Positions 15,356 to 23,342 of a DNA stretch of 33,008 nt are shown piece by piece. Every line of letters starts with the position of its first letter. The first letter of the stretch is position 1. The position numbers were made by a program, and so were the translations under genes. This DNA is from Methanobacterium sp. UBA294. GTDB taxonomy: Archaea; Methanobacteriota; Methanobacteria; Methanobacteriales; Methanobacteriaceae. The notes under the pieces were generated by a model. The model saw only the letters and a program-made list of their open reading frames with translations, was not told where the DNA came from and did no database searches. The stretch covers positions 11,732-44,739 of the forward strand of contig DACB01000003.1 of assembly GCA_002494495.1 (NCBI GenBank), read 5' to 3'.

Positions 15356-16945
15356 ATGACTGAAAAACCTAAACTACTACTTTTACTTATTTGTCTAATT
15401 ATAGGGGTCATATTACTCTTTTATTTCATCAATCCCGCTGCTCCTGATGAATCCTTCAATGGATTTTCAGAAGATAACGACACCATCATCATCTGCTCTG
15501 CAACCAGTGATATGAAAGCCCTGGAGGTGGGAGTTGCATCCTATGCTGGGAAAGAGAGGATCCCCATTATTTTAACCAGTCAAACCATTCCCTTTCCACT
15601 GAATGAATGGATCCCCCTGTTTAAAGATAAAGCTAACATCAAAAAAGTAGTTCTTGTAGGTACAGTCTCAAATTGGCAGGTTCTGTGGTTGAAACTGCTT
15701 AATTTAAAAGTTGAAAGGATCGACGGACCTTCTAAAGCAGAAATCCTTACAGAAATAGCCGAAAAGACTTACAAATCCCAGGATACAGTTATAATCACTG
15801 ATTCTGATCCTTCAGCTTCTCTTTTAGGAGCTTATATGGATGTCCCTGTGTTTGTGGTGGCAGAACCAGGTAAATACACCTCATCTGAAACTTTAGACCC
15901 TGAATATAAAAGTTACATATCAAACAATAAAATCAATCATGTTATAGTTGTGGGGAATGTTTCTCAGAACATAATAGAAAGTTTGAATTCTAAGGAACTA
16001 GAAGTAGAGGAATTAAATGGTGGTGATGATTTCAAGACCAGTGTCATGGTTGCTGATAAGGTTATGGATATCCTGAATCAGAGGGATGTTGAAGTAAACA
16101 CTGTTTATGCTGGATTTTATGGGGAACTACCCTCTATCATACCTTTAGCAATTCAGAATAACTCAGTAATTCTAACAGATCCTACAATTCATATGGATGA
16201 AGCTGTAGATTATCTAACAGCAAATGGAATTGATGATGTGGTCGTAACCAGGAATGGTCCGGCTGATTACCTCCAAATGGAAGAGCCTGATTTTGTATCA
16301 AGCAGGTTTGTTCATAGGCTGCATTTAAGAGGTATTGATTCTTCATTTTTAACCAATTTCAGAACCATAAACGAGGCAACTGGTTTATATGAGACCAAAA
16401 TGACGGCTGCTGAACTTCTTTACGGTACGGGTGATTTATGTGACATCAATGATAGTATAGAATTGACTCCAACCCCAATCATTTTCAATCCAGATGGAAA
16501 TGGTACATCAGAATATCCCCCCATCTTAGACACGATTTTAATAGGAGGCAATTGGGAGTCAAGTACAGGTTCACAGTTAACTATAAGACAAATAGGTCTA
16601 AATCAATGGTATTATCAGTGGAAGGGTATACACCCTTATATCTGGCAGAGAATGAATAACGGGGATTGGTATTGTTATTCAGGAAATCAATATTCATGGC
16701 GCTGGATCCACGCTAATAAAACAAAAAATGGCACATACACCAACAATCCCTTCGATACTTGGACAGTAGAATATCTAAGCAACGATAAAGTTTATGCCAC
16801 TGTTTACTGGATTAAAAAGGGGAATGCATGGGAAGAAATACATTCAGAAGCTTCATTTAAATGGAAAAAGAAATCTAATTCCTGGATATGTTACCAGGAC
16901 GAAGTTAATGAAACATTTACTCTGTTCCTACTCAAATTTTCTTAA
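15356..16945 (+). CDS. Exported cell-wall-binding-repeat (CWB2-like) protein with Trp-rich C-terminal domain
   Basis: This 529-residue protein has one N-terminal membrane helix (LLLLLICLIIGVILLFYFI, about 7-25) that anchors or exports it. Residues about 40-320 form repeated alpha/beta units, e.g. DTIIICSATSDMKALEVGVA, KKVVLVGTVSNW, INHVIVVGNVSQNIIESL and DDVVVTRNGPA. They match the cell wall binding repeat 2 pattern, known in clostridial S-layer proteins. About 395-529 is a separate domain with some 12 Trp in 130 residues (NQWYYQWKG, YSWRWIHANK, SFKWKKKSNSW), which I cannot name. The SD-like GTGAT is 4 bases before the ATG. It ends a three-gene run with the GT-C genes and is the likely surface product or partner of that run. 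Confidence 0.72.
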   Translation: MTEKPKLLLLLICLIIGVILLFYFINPAAPDESFNGFSEDNDTIIICSATSDMKALEVGVASYAGKERIPIILTSQTIPFPLNEWIPLFKDKANIKKVVLVGTVSNWQVLWLKLLNLKVERIDGPSKAEILTEIAEKTYKSQDTVIITDSDPSASLLGAYMDVPVFVVAEPGKYTSSETLDPEYKSYISNNKINHVIVVGNVSQNIIESLNSKELEVEELNGGDDFKTSVMVADKVMDILNQRDVEVNTVYAGFYGELPSIIPLAIQNNSVILTDPTIHMDEAVDYLTANGIDDVVVTRNGPADYLQMEEPDFVSSRFVHRLHLRGIDSSFLTNFRTINEATGLYETKMTAAELLYGTGDLCDINDSIELTPTPIIFNPDGNGTSEYPPILDTILIGGNWESSTGSQLTIRQIGLNQWYYQWKGIHPYIWQRMNNGDWYCYSGNQYSWRWIHANKTKNGTYTNNPFDTWTVEYLSNDKVYATVYWIKKGNAWEEIHSEASFKWKKKSNSWICYQDEVNETFTLFLLKFS

Positions 16946-16953
16946 AATAGAAT

Positions 16954-17511
16954 TTAACCGAAATACTCCTCAAACACATTTCTGATTTCATTGGGAGTTT
17001 TCAAGACGTATGTATTGTCCATCATGGCCAGCTTTTGGGCATGTTCAACATCTTCCTTTCGAATGGTTAGTTTTAAATCCTTGCCATTGGGAAGTTTTGT
17101 GGTGATGGTTCTCTCTTCTATATCTGCTGGTAAAATGTAGAGGGGAATATTTGCTTTCTGACCCATTATGGCGGCATTAGCTATAAGGGTGTCTCCCATT
17201 CTCAAGGCTATCTTAGCCACTGTGTTGGAAGTCCCCGGGGCAACTAACATGAATTCATATTTACCAAGCTGGATGTTCCCGGCTAAAAATGGTGAATTAG
17301 CATTTATTTCTACCCAGATCTTGTCGAAGTTGTTTTCAATTTCATGGGATATTTCATAGTATTTTATGACCTGATCCCCTGCTTTAGAAATAAAGACTTC
17401 AATTTCAACATGTTCTTTAAAATCATTATTAATATCCAGCATTGCATCGACAGTTTCTTCTATCTTATCCCCTGCACCGGTTATTCCCCAGGCAATTTTC
17501 TTTATAGCCAT
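16954..17511 (-). CDS. Archaeoflavoprotein AfpA-like FMN protein
   Basis: The protein is 185 residues of the Flavoprotein (PF02441) fold: IAWGITGAGDKIEET at the N terminus, VFISKAGDQVIKYY, NSPFLAGNIQLGKYEFMLVA, PGTSNTVAKIALRMGDTLIANA and PLYILPADIEE. This is the archaeoflavoprotein AfpA / MJ0208 type, related to the DmrB/DmrX dihydromethanopterin reductases. It is an FMN-dependent electron carrier or reductase in the cytoplasm; which of these cannot be told. It is convergent with the CWB2-like gene (9 bases between stops) and divergent from glmM across 201 bases. The SD GAGGTGG (minus strand) lies about 6 bases before the ATG. Confidence 0.82.
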   Translation of the reverse strand: MAIKKIAWGITGAGDKIEETVDAMLDINNDFKEHVEIEVFISKAGDQVIKYYEISHEIENNFDKIWVEINANSPFLAGNIQLGKYEFMLVAPGTSNTVAKIALRMGDTLIANAAIMGQKANIPLYILPADIEERTITTKLPNGKDLKLTIRKEDVEHAQKLAMMDNTYVLKTPNEIRNVFEEYFG

Positions 17512-17712
17512 AAAATTTCCACCTCATGAAATTTATAAAATCAACTGAAGGGCCTCAAATATATATTAGTTAGTTATTTGGTCTTGTTTACTATAAATTT
17601 TTTCACGATACATATTTATCCATGAAAATTAGAATATTAATAAAGGGAATTGAAATTAGCAATACAGTAAATATCTTTTTTATCTTAATCTATCAATAAA
17701 TGGGGTTGTTTT

Positions 17713-19068
17713 ATGGTGAACAAACGATTATTCGGAACATTTGGTGTAAGAAGAAGAGCAAATGAAGTCTTAACACCTGAATTTGCATCTAAACTGGCAG
17801 CTGCTTATGGGACTCTGATAAAAGGTCAGGTTGCAGTGGGCGGCGATCCCAGAACCTCAACACCCATGATTAAACATGCAGTGATATCTGGACTACTCTC
17901 ATCAGGTTGCCGTGTTATAGATATGGGAATTTTACCAACACCAACAGTTCAATATGCGGTTAGAAATTATTATGACGGTGGAGTTATCATCACAGCCTCT
18001 CACAACCCTCCCCAAGACAATGGTATCAAATTTGTGGACGGAGATGGGATCGGGATCCCTGATGATATGGAGGAGAAGATTGAAAACATGTTTTTTGATG
18101 AAAATCCAAACCGTGTACCCTGGGATGAGATCTCTGAAGTTGAATACAATTCCAACATAATCGATGAATACATCGAGAATGTGGTACACCGCGTGGACAA
18201 AGATTCCATTCAGGACGCAGGATTTAAGGTTGTGGTGGATTGTGGAAGTGGAGCTGCCTGTTTTACTACACCATATCTCCTGAGAGAACTTGGATGTCAG
18301 GTTACCACCATGAACTGCCAGCCAGACGGATTCTTTCCAGGAAGAGAACCTGAACCAACTGAGGATAACCTCCATGATCTGATAAATGCCGTTAAAAGTC
18401 TGGGGGCTGACCTGGGAATAGCCCATGATGGTGATGCAGACCGGACCATTTGTATAGATGAAAATGGAGATTTTGTTTTCGGTGATAAAACATTCGCCCT
18501 GGTTGAAAAATTCATGCTCAAGGAAAATAATGGAGGTTTGATTGTAACTACCGTGGCCACATCACAGGCAATTTACGATATAGCAAAGAAATATGGTGGT
18601 GAGGTTATAGCTACCCGTGTTGGTGATCTGCTGGTTGCCCGAGCACTCAAAGAAAAAAATGGATTATTCGGTGGGGAAGAAAACGGAGGATTGATATTCC
18701 CCGACTTTGTATATGGACGTGATGCTGCTCTTTCCACAGCGAAAATAATTGAAATAATGGCCAGGGAGAAAAAACCTCTTTCTGAGCTAATAGAGGAACT
18801 TCCTTCCTACCAGTCAGAGAAAAGGAAGGTGGAATGTCCTGATGAACTTAAAGTGGAAGTTATGGAAAAAATAGCAGAAGCCACATGTGAATTTGAAGTG
18901 GACACTACAGATGGAGTTAAAATATTAACTGAAGAAGGATGGGTTATAATTCGACCATCCGGAACTGAACCAATATTCAGATGCTTTGCAGAGGCAAAAA
19001 ATGAAGATGATGTAAAGAAAATGGTTGAATGGGGTATTTCACTTGTTTTAGAACAGTTGAAATCCTGA
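17713..19068 (+). CDS. glmM: Phosphoglucosamine mutase family protein (GlmM-like)
   Basis: This 451-residue alpha-D-phosphohexomutase converts glucosamine-6-phosphate to glucosamine-1-phosphate, leading to UDP-GlcNAc for pseudomurein and glycans. The catalytic phospho-Ser is Ser96 in TASHNPPQDNGIKF. The Mg2+ loop is AHDGDADRTIC (near 238), the sugar-specificity loop is GGEENGGLIF, and the phosphate-binding loop is RPSGTEPIFRCFAEAK near the end. All four domains are present and the length is normal. Archaeal members can act on several sugar phosphates, so phosphoglucomutase or phosphomannomutase activity is possible. The gene lies next to the surface-glycan region but is transcribed on its own. 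Confidence 0.92.
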   Translation: MVNKRLFGTFGVRRRANEVLTPEFASKLAAAYGTLIKGQVAVGGDPRTSTPMIKHAVISGLLSSGCRVIDMGILPTPTVQYAVRNYYDGGVIITASHNPPQDNGIKFVDGDGIGIPDDMEEKIENMFFDENPNRVPWDEISEVEYNSNIIDEYIENVVHRVDKDSIQDAGFKVVVDCGSGAACFTTPYLLRELGCQVTTMNCQPDGFFPGREPEPTEDNLHDLINAVKSLGADLGIAHDGDADRTICIDENGDFVFGDKTFALVEKFMLKENNGGLIVTTVATSQAIYDIAKKYGGEVIATRVGDLLVARALKEKNGLFGGEENGGLIFPDFVYGRDAALSTAKIIEIMAREKKPLSELIEELPSYQSEKRKVECPDELKVEVMEKIAEATCEFEVDTTDGVKILTEEGWVIIRPSGTEPIFRCFAEAKNEDDVKKMVEWGISLVLEQLKS

Positions 19069-19219
19069 ATTTCCTTATTTTTTATGTTTCTAATGATTTT
19101 TTAAATTCCATACTAGTTTCAATTTCATAAAAATAGTTTAAATTCATAATGGGGTTTTTAAATTTACTAAATGATGGCTTTAAGTTCATTATGGTGGTTA
19201 AAATTAAAATCAATTATTT

Positions 19220-19453
19220 TTAATCATAGAAACCATAAAATTGGGAACAGTAATCGCACATAGGGAATTTACCGTACTTATAGTGGCTGCAGTCATCCTG
19301 GTTTATATCGAATTTCTGCAGACAGAAGTAGCAGGTTTCAATTTTTTCCACCTCGTCTTCTGATTTATCGCTGATTTTCTTGAATTGATCTACACCTACA
19401 TTTTCTTCTTCTTTAGGTTTTTCAACATCATCTTTATTATTAATTTTAAACAC
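19220..19453 (-). CDS. Small putative zinc-binding protein
   Basis: This is 77 residues. The first 40 are acidic/lysine-rich and probably disordered (KPKEEENVGV, KSEDEVEK). The C-terminal half has ETCYFCLQKF, DDCSHYKYG and PMCDYCSQFYG, i.e. two CX2C pairs with an extra Cys-x-His between, enough for one Zn site of zinc-ribbon or treble-clef type. I know no named family. It is the last of three minus-strand genes in 19220-20483, all separated by 100-base gaps. Protein or nucleic-acid contact is a guess. Confidence 0.65.
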   Translation of the reverse strand: MFKINNKDDVEKPKEEENVGVDQFKKISDKSEDEVEKIETCYFCLQKFDINQDDCSHYKYGKFPMCDYCSQFYGFYD

Positions 19454-19560
19454 CTCAAAATGAAATCAAAGTGATTAACTTTACATTTAATCAGGCCGTA
19501 TTTAAATAATTTAGCATTCAAATTTGGGAAATAAAATAGATAAAAAAAATAACTAAAAAA

Positions 19561-19881
19561 TTATAAAAATTCGCGTCTTAACTGTAGAGTGATGCTTAAC
19601 TTCTGCACTCCATCTTCAATATCTTCTACTGGGGATATGCCGCGGAAATAGTATTCAACTTCACCTGCTTCAGCTATTTCAAGGGTAACTGGTTCTAATT
19701 CTTCCATGTTATCGAAATAGTCGTGAATATTAGTGATATCATCTACTGGAGCCATAAATGATATGACAAGGGCATCTTCACGCTGGTTTTGCAGGGCAAT
19801 AAATTCTTCACTTATTTCTAGCAAATTCTTATCTTTCTGTTTACTCCCGGTACCTCTTCTAAATACAAAATTATCTGCCAT
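19561..19881 (-). CDS. Uncharacterised 106-residue protein
   Basis: I do not recognise this protein. It is acidic, soluble, without Cys, and has a basic start (FRRGTGSKQKDKN). The segments ALVISFMAPVDDITNIHDYF and EVEYYFRGISPVEDIEDGVQ look like alternating strands and helices of a small alpha/beta domain. It lies between the zinc-binding and adenosine-specific-kinase genes, all on the minus strand. The GAGGG SD is close to the ATG. Codon use looks like its neighbours, so it is probably a real, order-restricted gene. Confidence 0.65.
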   Translation of the reverse strand: MADNFVFRRGTGSKQKDKNLLEISEEFIALQNQREDALVISFMAPVDDITNIHDYFDNMEELEPVTLEIAEAGEVEYYFRGISPVEDIEDGVQKLSITLQLRREFL

Positions 19882-19994
19882 TTTACTCCCTCTAAAATAT
19901 AATTTATTGACAATGCTACTTATTTATTTGTTACCCAGACTATAAATTTCTTTTCAACTGTAAAAATTTGAAAATGAGATTCGAGAAAGGCAAT

Positions 19995-20483
19995 TTACAT
20001 TTTATAACCTATCCTCCTTAGGAATTTCGTACGTTCTTCCACATCATCTTCAGTTTCTATTTCTCCGGGACTTGACCCATCAATTACTCCTAATATTCCG
20101 TTACCCTGATCTGATTCAGCGATGATAACTTGTACTGGGTTTGCTGTGGCACAGAATAGGTTCACAACTTCAGGCACATTTTTTATTCTCTGGGTTACAT
20201 TTATGGGGAATGCATTCTTCATGTATATCAGGAAGCTATGTCCGCAGGCCATATTTTGGATTTCGCGTTCAGCCAGTTTGATCAGTTTGGCATCGTTTCC
20301 TGCACTGCAGACCAGACACTTACCAGAAGCTTCTCCAAAGGCAAGCCCAAACTCTGCTTGGGGTACAGTATTTACAATTGATTCATAAAGATCTTCCACA
20401 GTTTTTATGAAATGACTCTGTCCCAATATCAAATTACAGTTTTCTGGAACTTCTAATTGATAGGCTTTAATTTTTAATTCCAT
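19995..20483 (-). CDS. Adenosine-specific kinase family protein (PF04008)
   Basis: This 162-residue protein matches the family along its whole length: NLILGQSHFIKTVEDLYESI, AEFGLAFGEASGKCLV, ACGHSFLIYMKNAFPINV, IKNVPEVVNLFCATANPVQV and GNGILGVIDGSSPGE. The family name comes from a structural study proposing adenosine binding and phosphorylation; its physiological role is not settled. It is encoded opposite the XRE-cupin gene across a 204-base divergent promoter region. The SD AGGAGGGG is very strong. Confidence 0.88.
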   Translation of the reverse strand: MELKIKAYQLEVPENCNLILGQSHFIKTVEDLYESIVNTVPQAEFGLAFGEASGKCLVCSAGNDAKLIKLAEREIQNMACGHSFLIYMKNAFPINVTQRIKNVPEVVNLFCATANPVQVIIAESDQGNGILGVIDGSSPGEIETEDDVEERTKFLRRIGYKM

Positions 20484-20546
20484 TTAAGCCCCTCCTATTC
20501 TTTTTTAGAAAAATTAAACTTTCAATTAATTATCATTAACAATCAT

Positions 20547-20557
20547 TATATATAAGA
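20547..20557 (-). promoter_or_regulatory. Likely TATA box for the adenosine-specific-kinase gene
   Basis: CTTATATATAA on the minus strand lies 64-74 bases before the ATG, predicting a leader of about 40 bases containing the strong SD. A second TATATAT at about 20570-20576 is an alternative. Confidence 0.4.
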
Positions 20558-20687
20558 AATTAAACTATTATATATGCTGATTTTTTTATAAATGATTACA
20601 ATCTACACTAGTCTGTAAATATTGTTTGGATAAAATTATGAACAGCATATAATCGAAAAACGTAAGCACAATATTATAGGTGTTACC

Positions 20688-21242
20688 ATGAATGAAAAAA
20701 TGATAGAAATCGCTCAACGTATTTCAGAATTAAGAAAATTATCTGATATTAGTCAGGAAGAAATGGCGGAGTATTTGGGCATCACAATTAAAGACTACCA
20801 GGGATATGAAAATTCCACTAGTGATATTCCAGCCAGTGACCTTTTTGAAATATCCCAAAAGTTAGGAGTGGACATGGGGCTTCTTTTAACTGGTGAAGAA
20901 ACCAGGATGCATATTTTTTCGGTAACCCGGAAGGATAAGGGTGTACAGGTGGAGAGGAGGAAACAGTACCAGTATGAAAATCTGGCTGAAAAATTTATCC
21001 ACAAGAAAGCAGAAACTTTCGTCGTAACTGTAGAGCCCAGAAAGGATGGGACTAAACCATCAACTAATTCACACCCTGGACAGGAATTCGATTATGTTAT
21101 CCAGGGAGCCATGAAATTTTACATTCACGATAATGAAATCATTTTAAATGAAGGGGATTCAATATTCTTTGATTCACAATACCATCATGCAATGGAAGCA
21201 TTGAATGATAAACCAGCAAAATTTCTGGCGGTTGTACTATAA
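20688..21242 (+). CDS. XRE-family regulator with C-terminal cupin domain
   Basis: This 184-residue protein has an HTH_3 domain at about 8-65 (RISELRKLSDISQEEMAEYL, then GYENSTSDIPASDLFEIS) and a cupin domain at about 110-184 (HPGQEFDYVIQGAMKFYI, LNEGDSIFFDSQYHHAME). Such proteins sense a small molecule with the cupin and repress or activate neighbouring metabolic genes. It lies 77 bases upstream of the acyl-CoA synthetase and heads the run to vorA, making it the probable local regulator, perhaps responding to an organic acid or acyl-CoA (inference). Inverted AATATTGT (20618-20625) and ACAATATT (20668-20675) flank the promoter and could be its operator; the spacing is long and the match may be chance. 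Confidence 0.9.
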   Translation: MNEKMIEIAQRISELRKLSDISQEEMAEYLGITIKDYQGYENSTSDIPASDLFEISQKLGVDMGLLLTGEETRMHIFSVTRKDKGVQVERRKQYQYENLAEKFIHKKAETFVVTVEPRKDGTKPSTNSHPGQEFDYVIQGAMKFYIHDNEIILNEGDSIFFDSQYHHAMEALNDKPAKFLAVVL

Positions 21243-21319
21243 AACTAATAATAATATAAAATTAACTAATCATGGAATTCTAATACATTTAATATTAAAA
21301 ATTGGAATGGAGATAATGT

Positions 21320-22993
21320 ATGACATCATTACTATACTCATTTGTACCCGAAATAGAATACGAGTCCAACTCGGAATTTATTGAAAAATTTGAAATAAAT
21401 ATACCGGAAAATTTTAACTTCGCCTACGATATCGTGGATAAATATGCAGAGATAAGCCCGGATAAAAAGGCAATGGTATGGTGCAATGATTATGGTAAGG
21501 AGCGCATATTCAGTTTTAAGGAACTTAAAGAATACAGTGACAAAACTGCCAATTTCTTTAAAAATTGTGGGATAAAAAAAGGCGATAAGGTAATGCTCAC
21601 TTTAAAGGCCCGCTATGAATTCTGGTTTTGCATACTGGCCCTGCATAAATTAGGCGCTATAGCCGTACCTGCAACTCACATGCTAAAAACCAGAGATATT
21701 GTATACCGAATAGAAAGCGCTGATATCAAGATGGTAGTATGCATTGCTGAAGATGGGGTACCAGATTACTTTGACCAGGCAGATGAAAAATTGGATATAA
21801 ACCTAAAAAAAGTTCTGGTTGGAGATGATGAAAGACAGGGATGGTTAAATTTCCGTTCTGAAATCGAAAAGGCATCAGCCGAATTTGAGCGGCCCACCGG
21901 TGACCAGAAAACACAGAACCATGAAACAATGCTGATATATTTCTCATCAGGTACAACTGGTCTTCCAAAAATGGTAGAACATAATTACACATATCCCTTC
22001 GGCCATATAATAACAGCTTACTGGCAAAATGTAATGGAAGATGGTTTGCATTACACAGTAGCCGACACTGGATGGGCAAAGGCCATGTGGGGTCAGATAT
22101 ATGGGCAGTGGATCAATGGGAGTGCTGTGTTTGTTTATGATTATGAAAGATTCGACGCCGGACGCATGCTAGAAAATGCCATTAAATATGGTGTGACCAC
22201 ATTTTGTGCACCACCTACCATTTACCGATTCTTAATCAAGGAAGATCTATCAAAATATGATTTTTCTGCACTTAAATACGCTGTAACTGCAGGAGAGCCT
22301 CTGAATCCAGAGGTTTACAATAAATTCTTAGAATTAACTGGTTTAAGGTTAATGGAGGGTTTTGGCCAAACAGAATGTGTGATATGTGTAGCTAACTTCC
22401 CCTGGATAGAACCACGACCTGGTTCCATGGGAAAACCTGCATCCAAATACGATATAAAATTAATGGCCAAGGATGGTAATTTATGTGATGTGGGTGAAGA
22501 AGGCGAGATAGTCTTTAAAACCAGCCAAGAAAAACCACCAGGACTTTTCAATGGATATTATCAGGATCAGGAAAAAACAAAAGAAGTATGGCATGATGAA
22601 TATTATCATACTGGAGACACAGCATGGATGGATGAAGACGGATATTTGTGGTTTGTTGGCAGAAATGATGATATAATAAAAAGTTCAGGCTACAGGATAG
22701 GTCCATTTGAAGTAGAAAGCGCCGTACTATCTCATCCAGCGGTTTTAGAAAGTGCAATAACTGGAGTGCCTCACCCTATAAGAGGTCAGGTAATTAAAGC
22801 TACAATAGTACTCACTAGGAATTATGAACCTTCTGAAGAACTTAAAGTTGAAATACAGGACCATGTAAAAGAGGTCACTGCTCCTTACAAATACCCAAGG
22901 ATAATAGAATTTGTAGATGAGTTACCCAAAACCATCAGTGGTAAGATAAGAAGGGTAGAGATCAGAAGCAAAGACCAGGAAAGGTCAGTTTAA
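21320..22993 (+). CDS. AMP-forming acyl-CoA synthetase (medium/branched-chain type)
   Basis: This 557-residue enzyme activates a carboxylic acid to its CoA thioester with ATP giving AMP and PPi. The P-loop-like motif is YFSSGTTGLPKMVEHNY (near 210), then EGFGQTECV, YYHTGDTAWMDEDGYLWF (motif with ribose-binding Asp), RNDDIIKSSGYRIGPFEVE (hinge) and PKTISGKIRR with catalytic Lys542. The sequence resembles the medium-chain acyl-CoA synthetase group of methanogens (MacsA of Methanosarcina acetivorans prefers 2-methylbutyrate) more than acetyl-CoA synthetase, which is about 100 residues longer. Its place directly before the vorCBA set suggests that branched-chain or aromatic acids are activated for reductive carboxylation. 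Confidence 0.88.
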   Translation: MTSLLYSFVPEIEYESNSEFIEKFEINIPENFNFAYDIVDKYAEISPDKKAMVWCNDYGKERIFSFKELKEYSDKTANFFKNCGIKKGDKVMLTLKARYEFWFCILALHKLGAIAVPATHMLKTRDIVYRIESADIKMVVCIAEDGVPDYFDQADEKLDINLKKVLVGDDERQGWLNFRSEIEKASAEFERPTGDQKTQNHETMLIYFSSGTTGLPKMVEHNYTYPFGHIITAYWQNVMEDGLHYTVADTGWAKAMWGQIYGQWINGSAVFVYDYERFDAGRMLENAIKYGVTTFCAPPTIYRFLIKEDLSKYDFSALKYAVTAGEPLNPEVYNKFLELTGLRLMEGFGQTECVICVANFPWIEPRPGSMGKPASKYDIKLMAKDGNLCDVGEEGEIVFKTSQEKPPGLFNGYYQDQEKTKEVWHDEYYHTGDTAWMDEDGYLWFVGRNDDIIKSSGYRIGPFEVESAVLSHPAVLESAITGVPHPIRGQVIKATIVLTRNYEPSEELKVEIQDHVKEVTAPYKYPRIIEFVDELPKTISGKIRRVEIRSKDQERSV

Positions 22994-23071
22994 AGTTTTT
23001 AGGAACCAATTTACATATTAATTTTTTTAATTTAAGATTTAGCTAAAGTTAATTATCTAAGATGAATAGTT

Positions 23072-23341
23072 ATGATGGAAGAAAAAGAGAAAAGAAGCCC
23101 TTACCTTGTTATTAACAAACTGGAGTGTAAGGCATGTGAAAGATGTATAATAGCCTGTAAAAGGGGATGTTTAAAGATGAGCAATGATGTAAATCCCCGG
23201 GGATATCACTACGTAATTTATGAAGGAGATGACTGCACAGGATGTGGGGACTGTTACTATACCTGTCCAGAACCCCTAGCTATTGAAGTTCATATTCCAA
23301 AAAAGGCTAAAAAAGGTCATATAGAAGATGAGGGGGAATAA
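23072..23341 (+). CDS. vorC: 2-oxoacid:ferredoxin oxidoreductase ferredoxin subunit, likely VorC
   Basis: This 89-residue two-4Fe-4S ferredoxin has ECKACERCIIACKRG and CTGCGDCYYTCPEPLAIEV. The first motif ends in C-x3-C without the usual Pro. It passes electrons between the thiamine site of VorA and external ferredoxin. VorC-VorB-VorA order and the fused last subunit match the 2-oxoisovalerate oxidoreductase (VOR) of Methanothermobacter rather than the four-subunit pyruvate or oxoglutarate enzymes. The stop is 1 base before the vorB ATG. ATG at 23075 is an equally possible start. Confidence 0.85.
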   Translation: MMEEKEKRSPYLVINKLECKACERCIIACKRGCLKMSNDVNPRGYHYVIYEGDDCTGCGDCYYTCPEPLAIEVHIPKKAKKGHIEDEGE

Positions 23342-23342
23342 A

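Noticed and set aside
23328..23342. ATG at 23328 as the vorB start
   Set aside because: It lies inside vorC and ahead of the GAGGGGG SD; the ATG at 23343 is correctly spaced.
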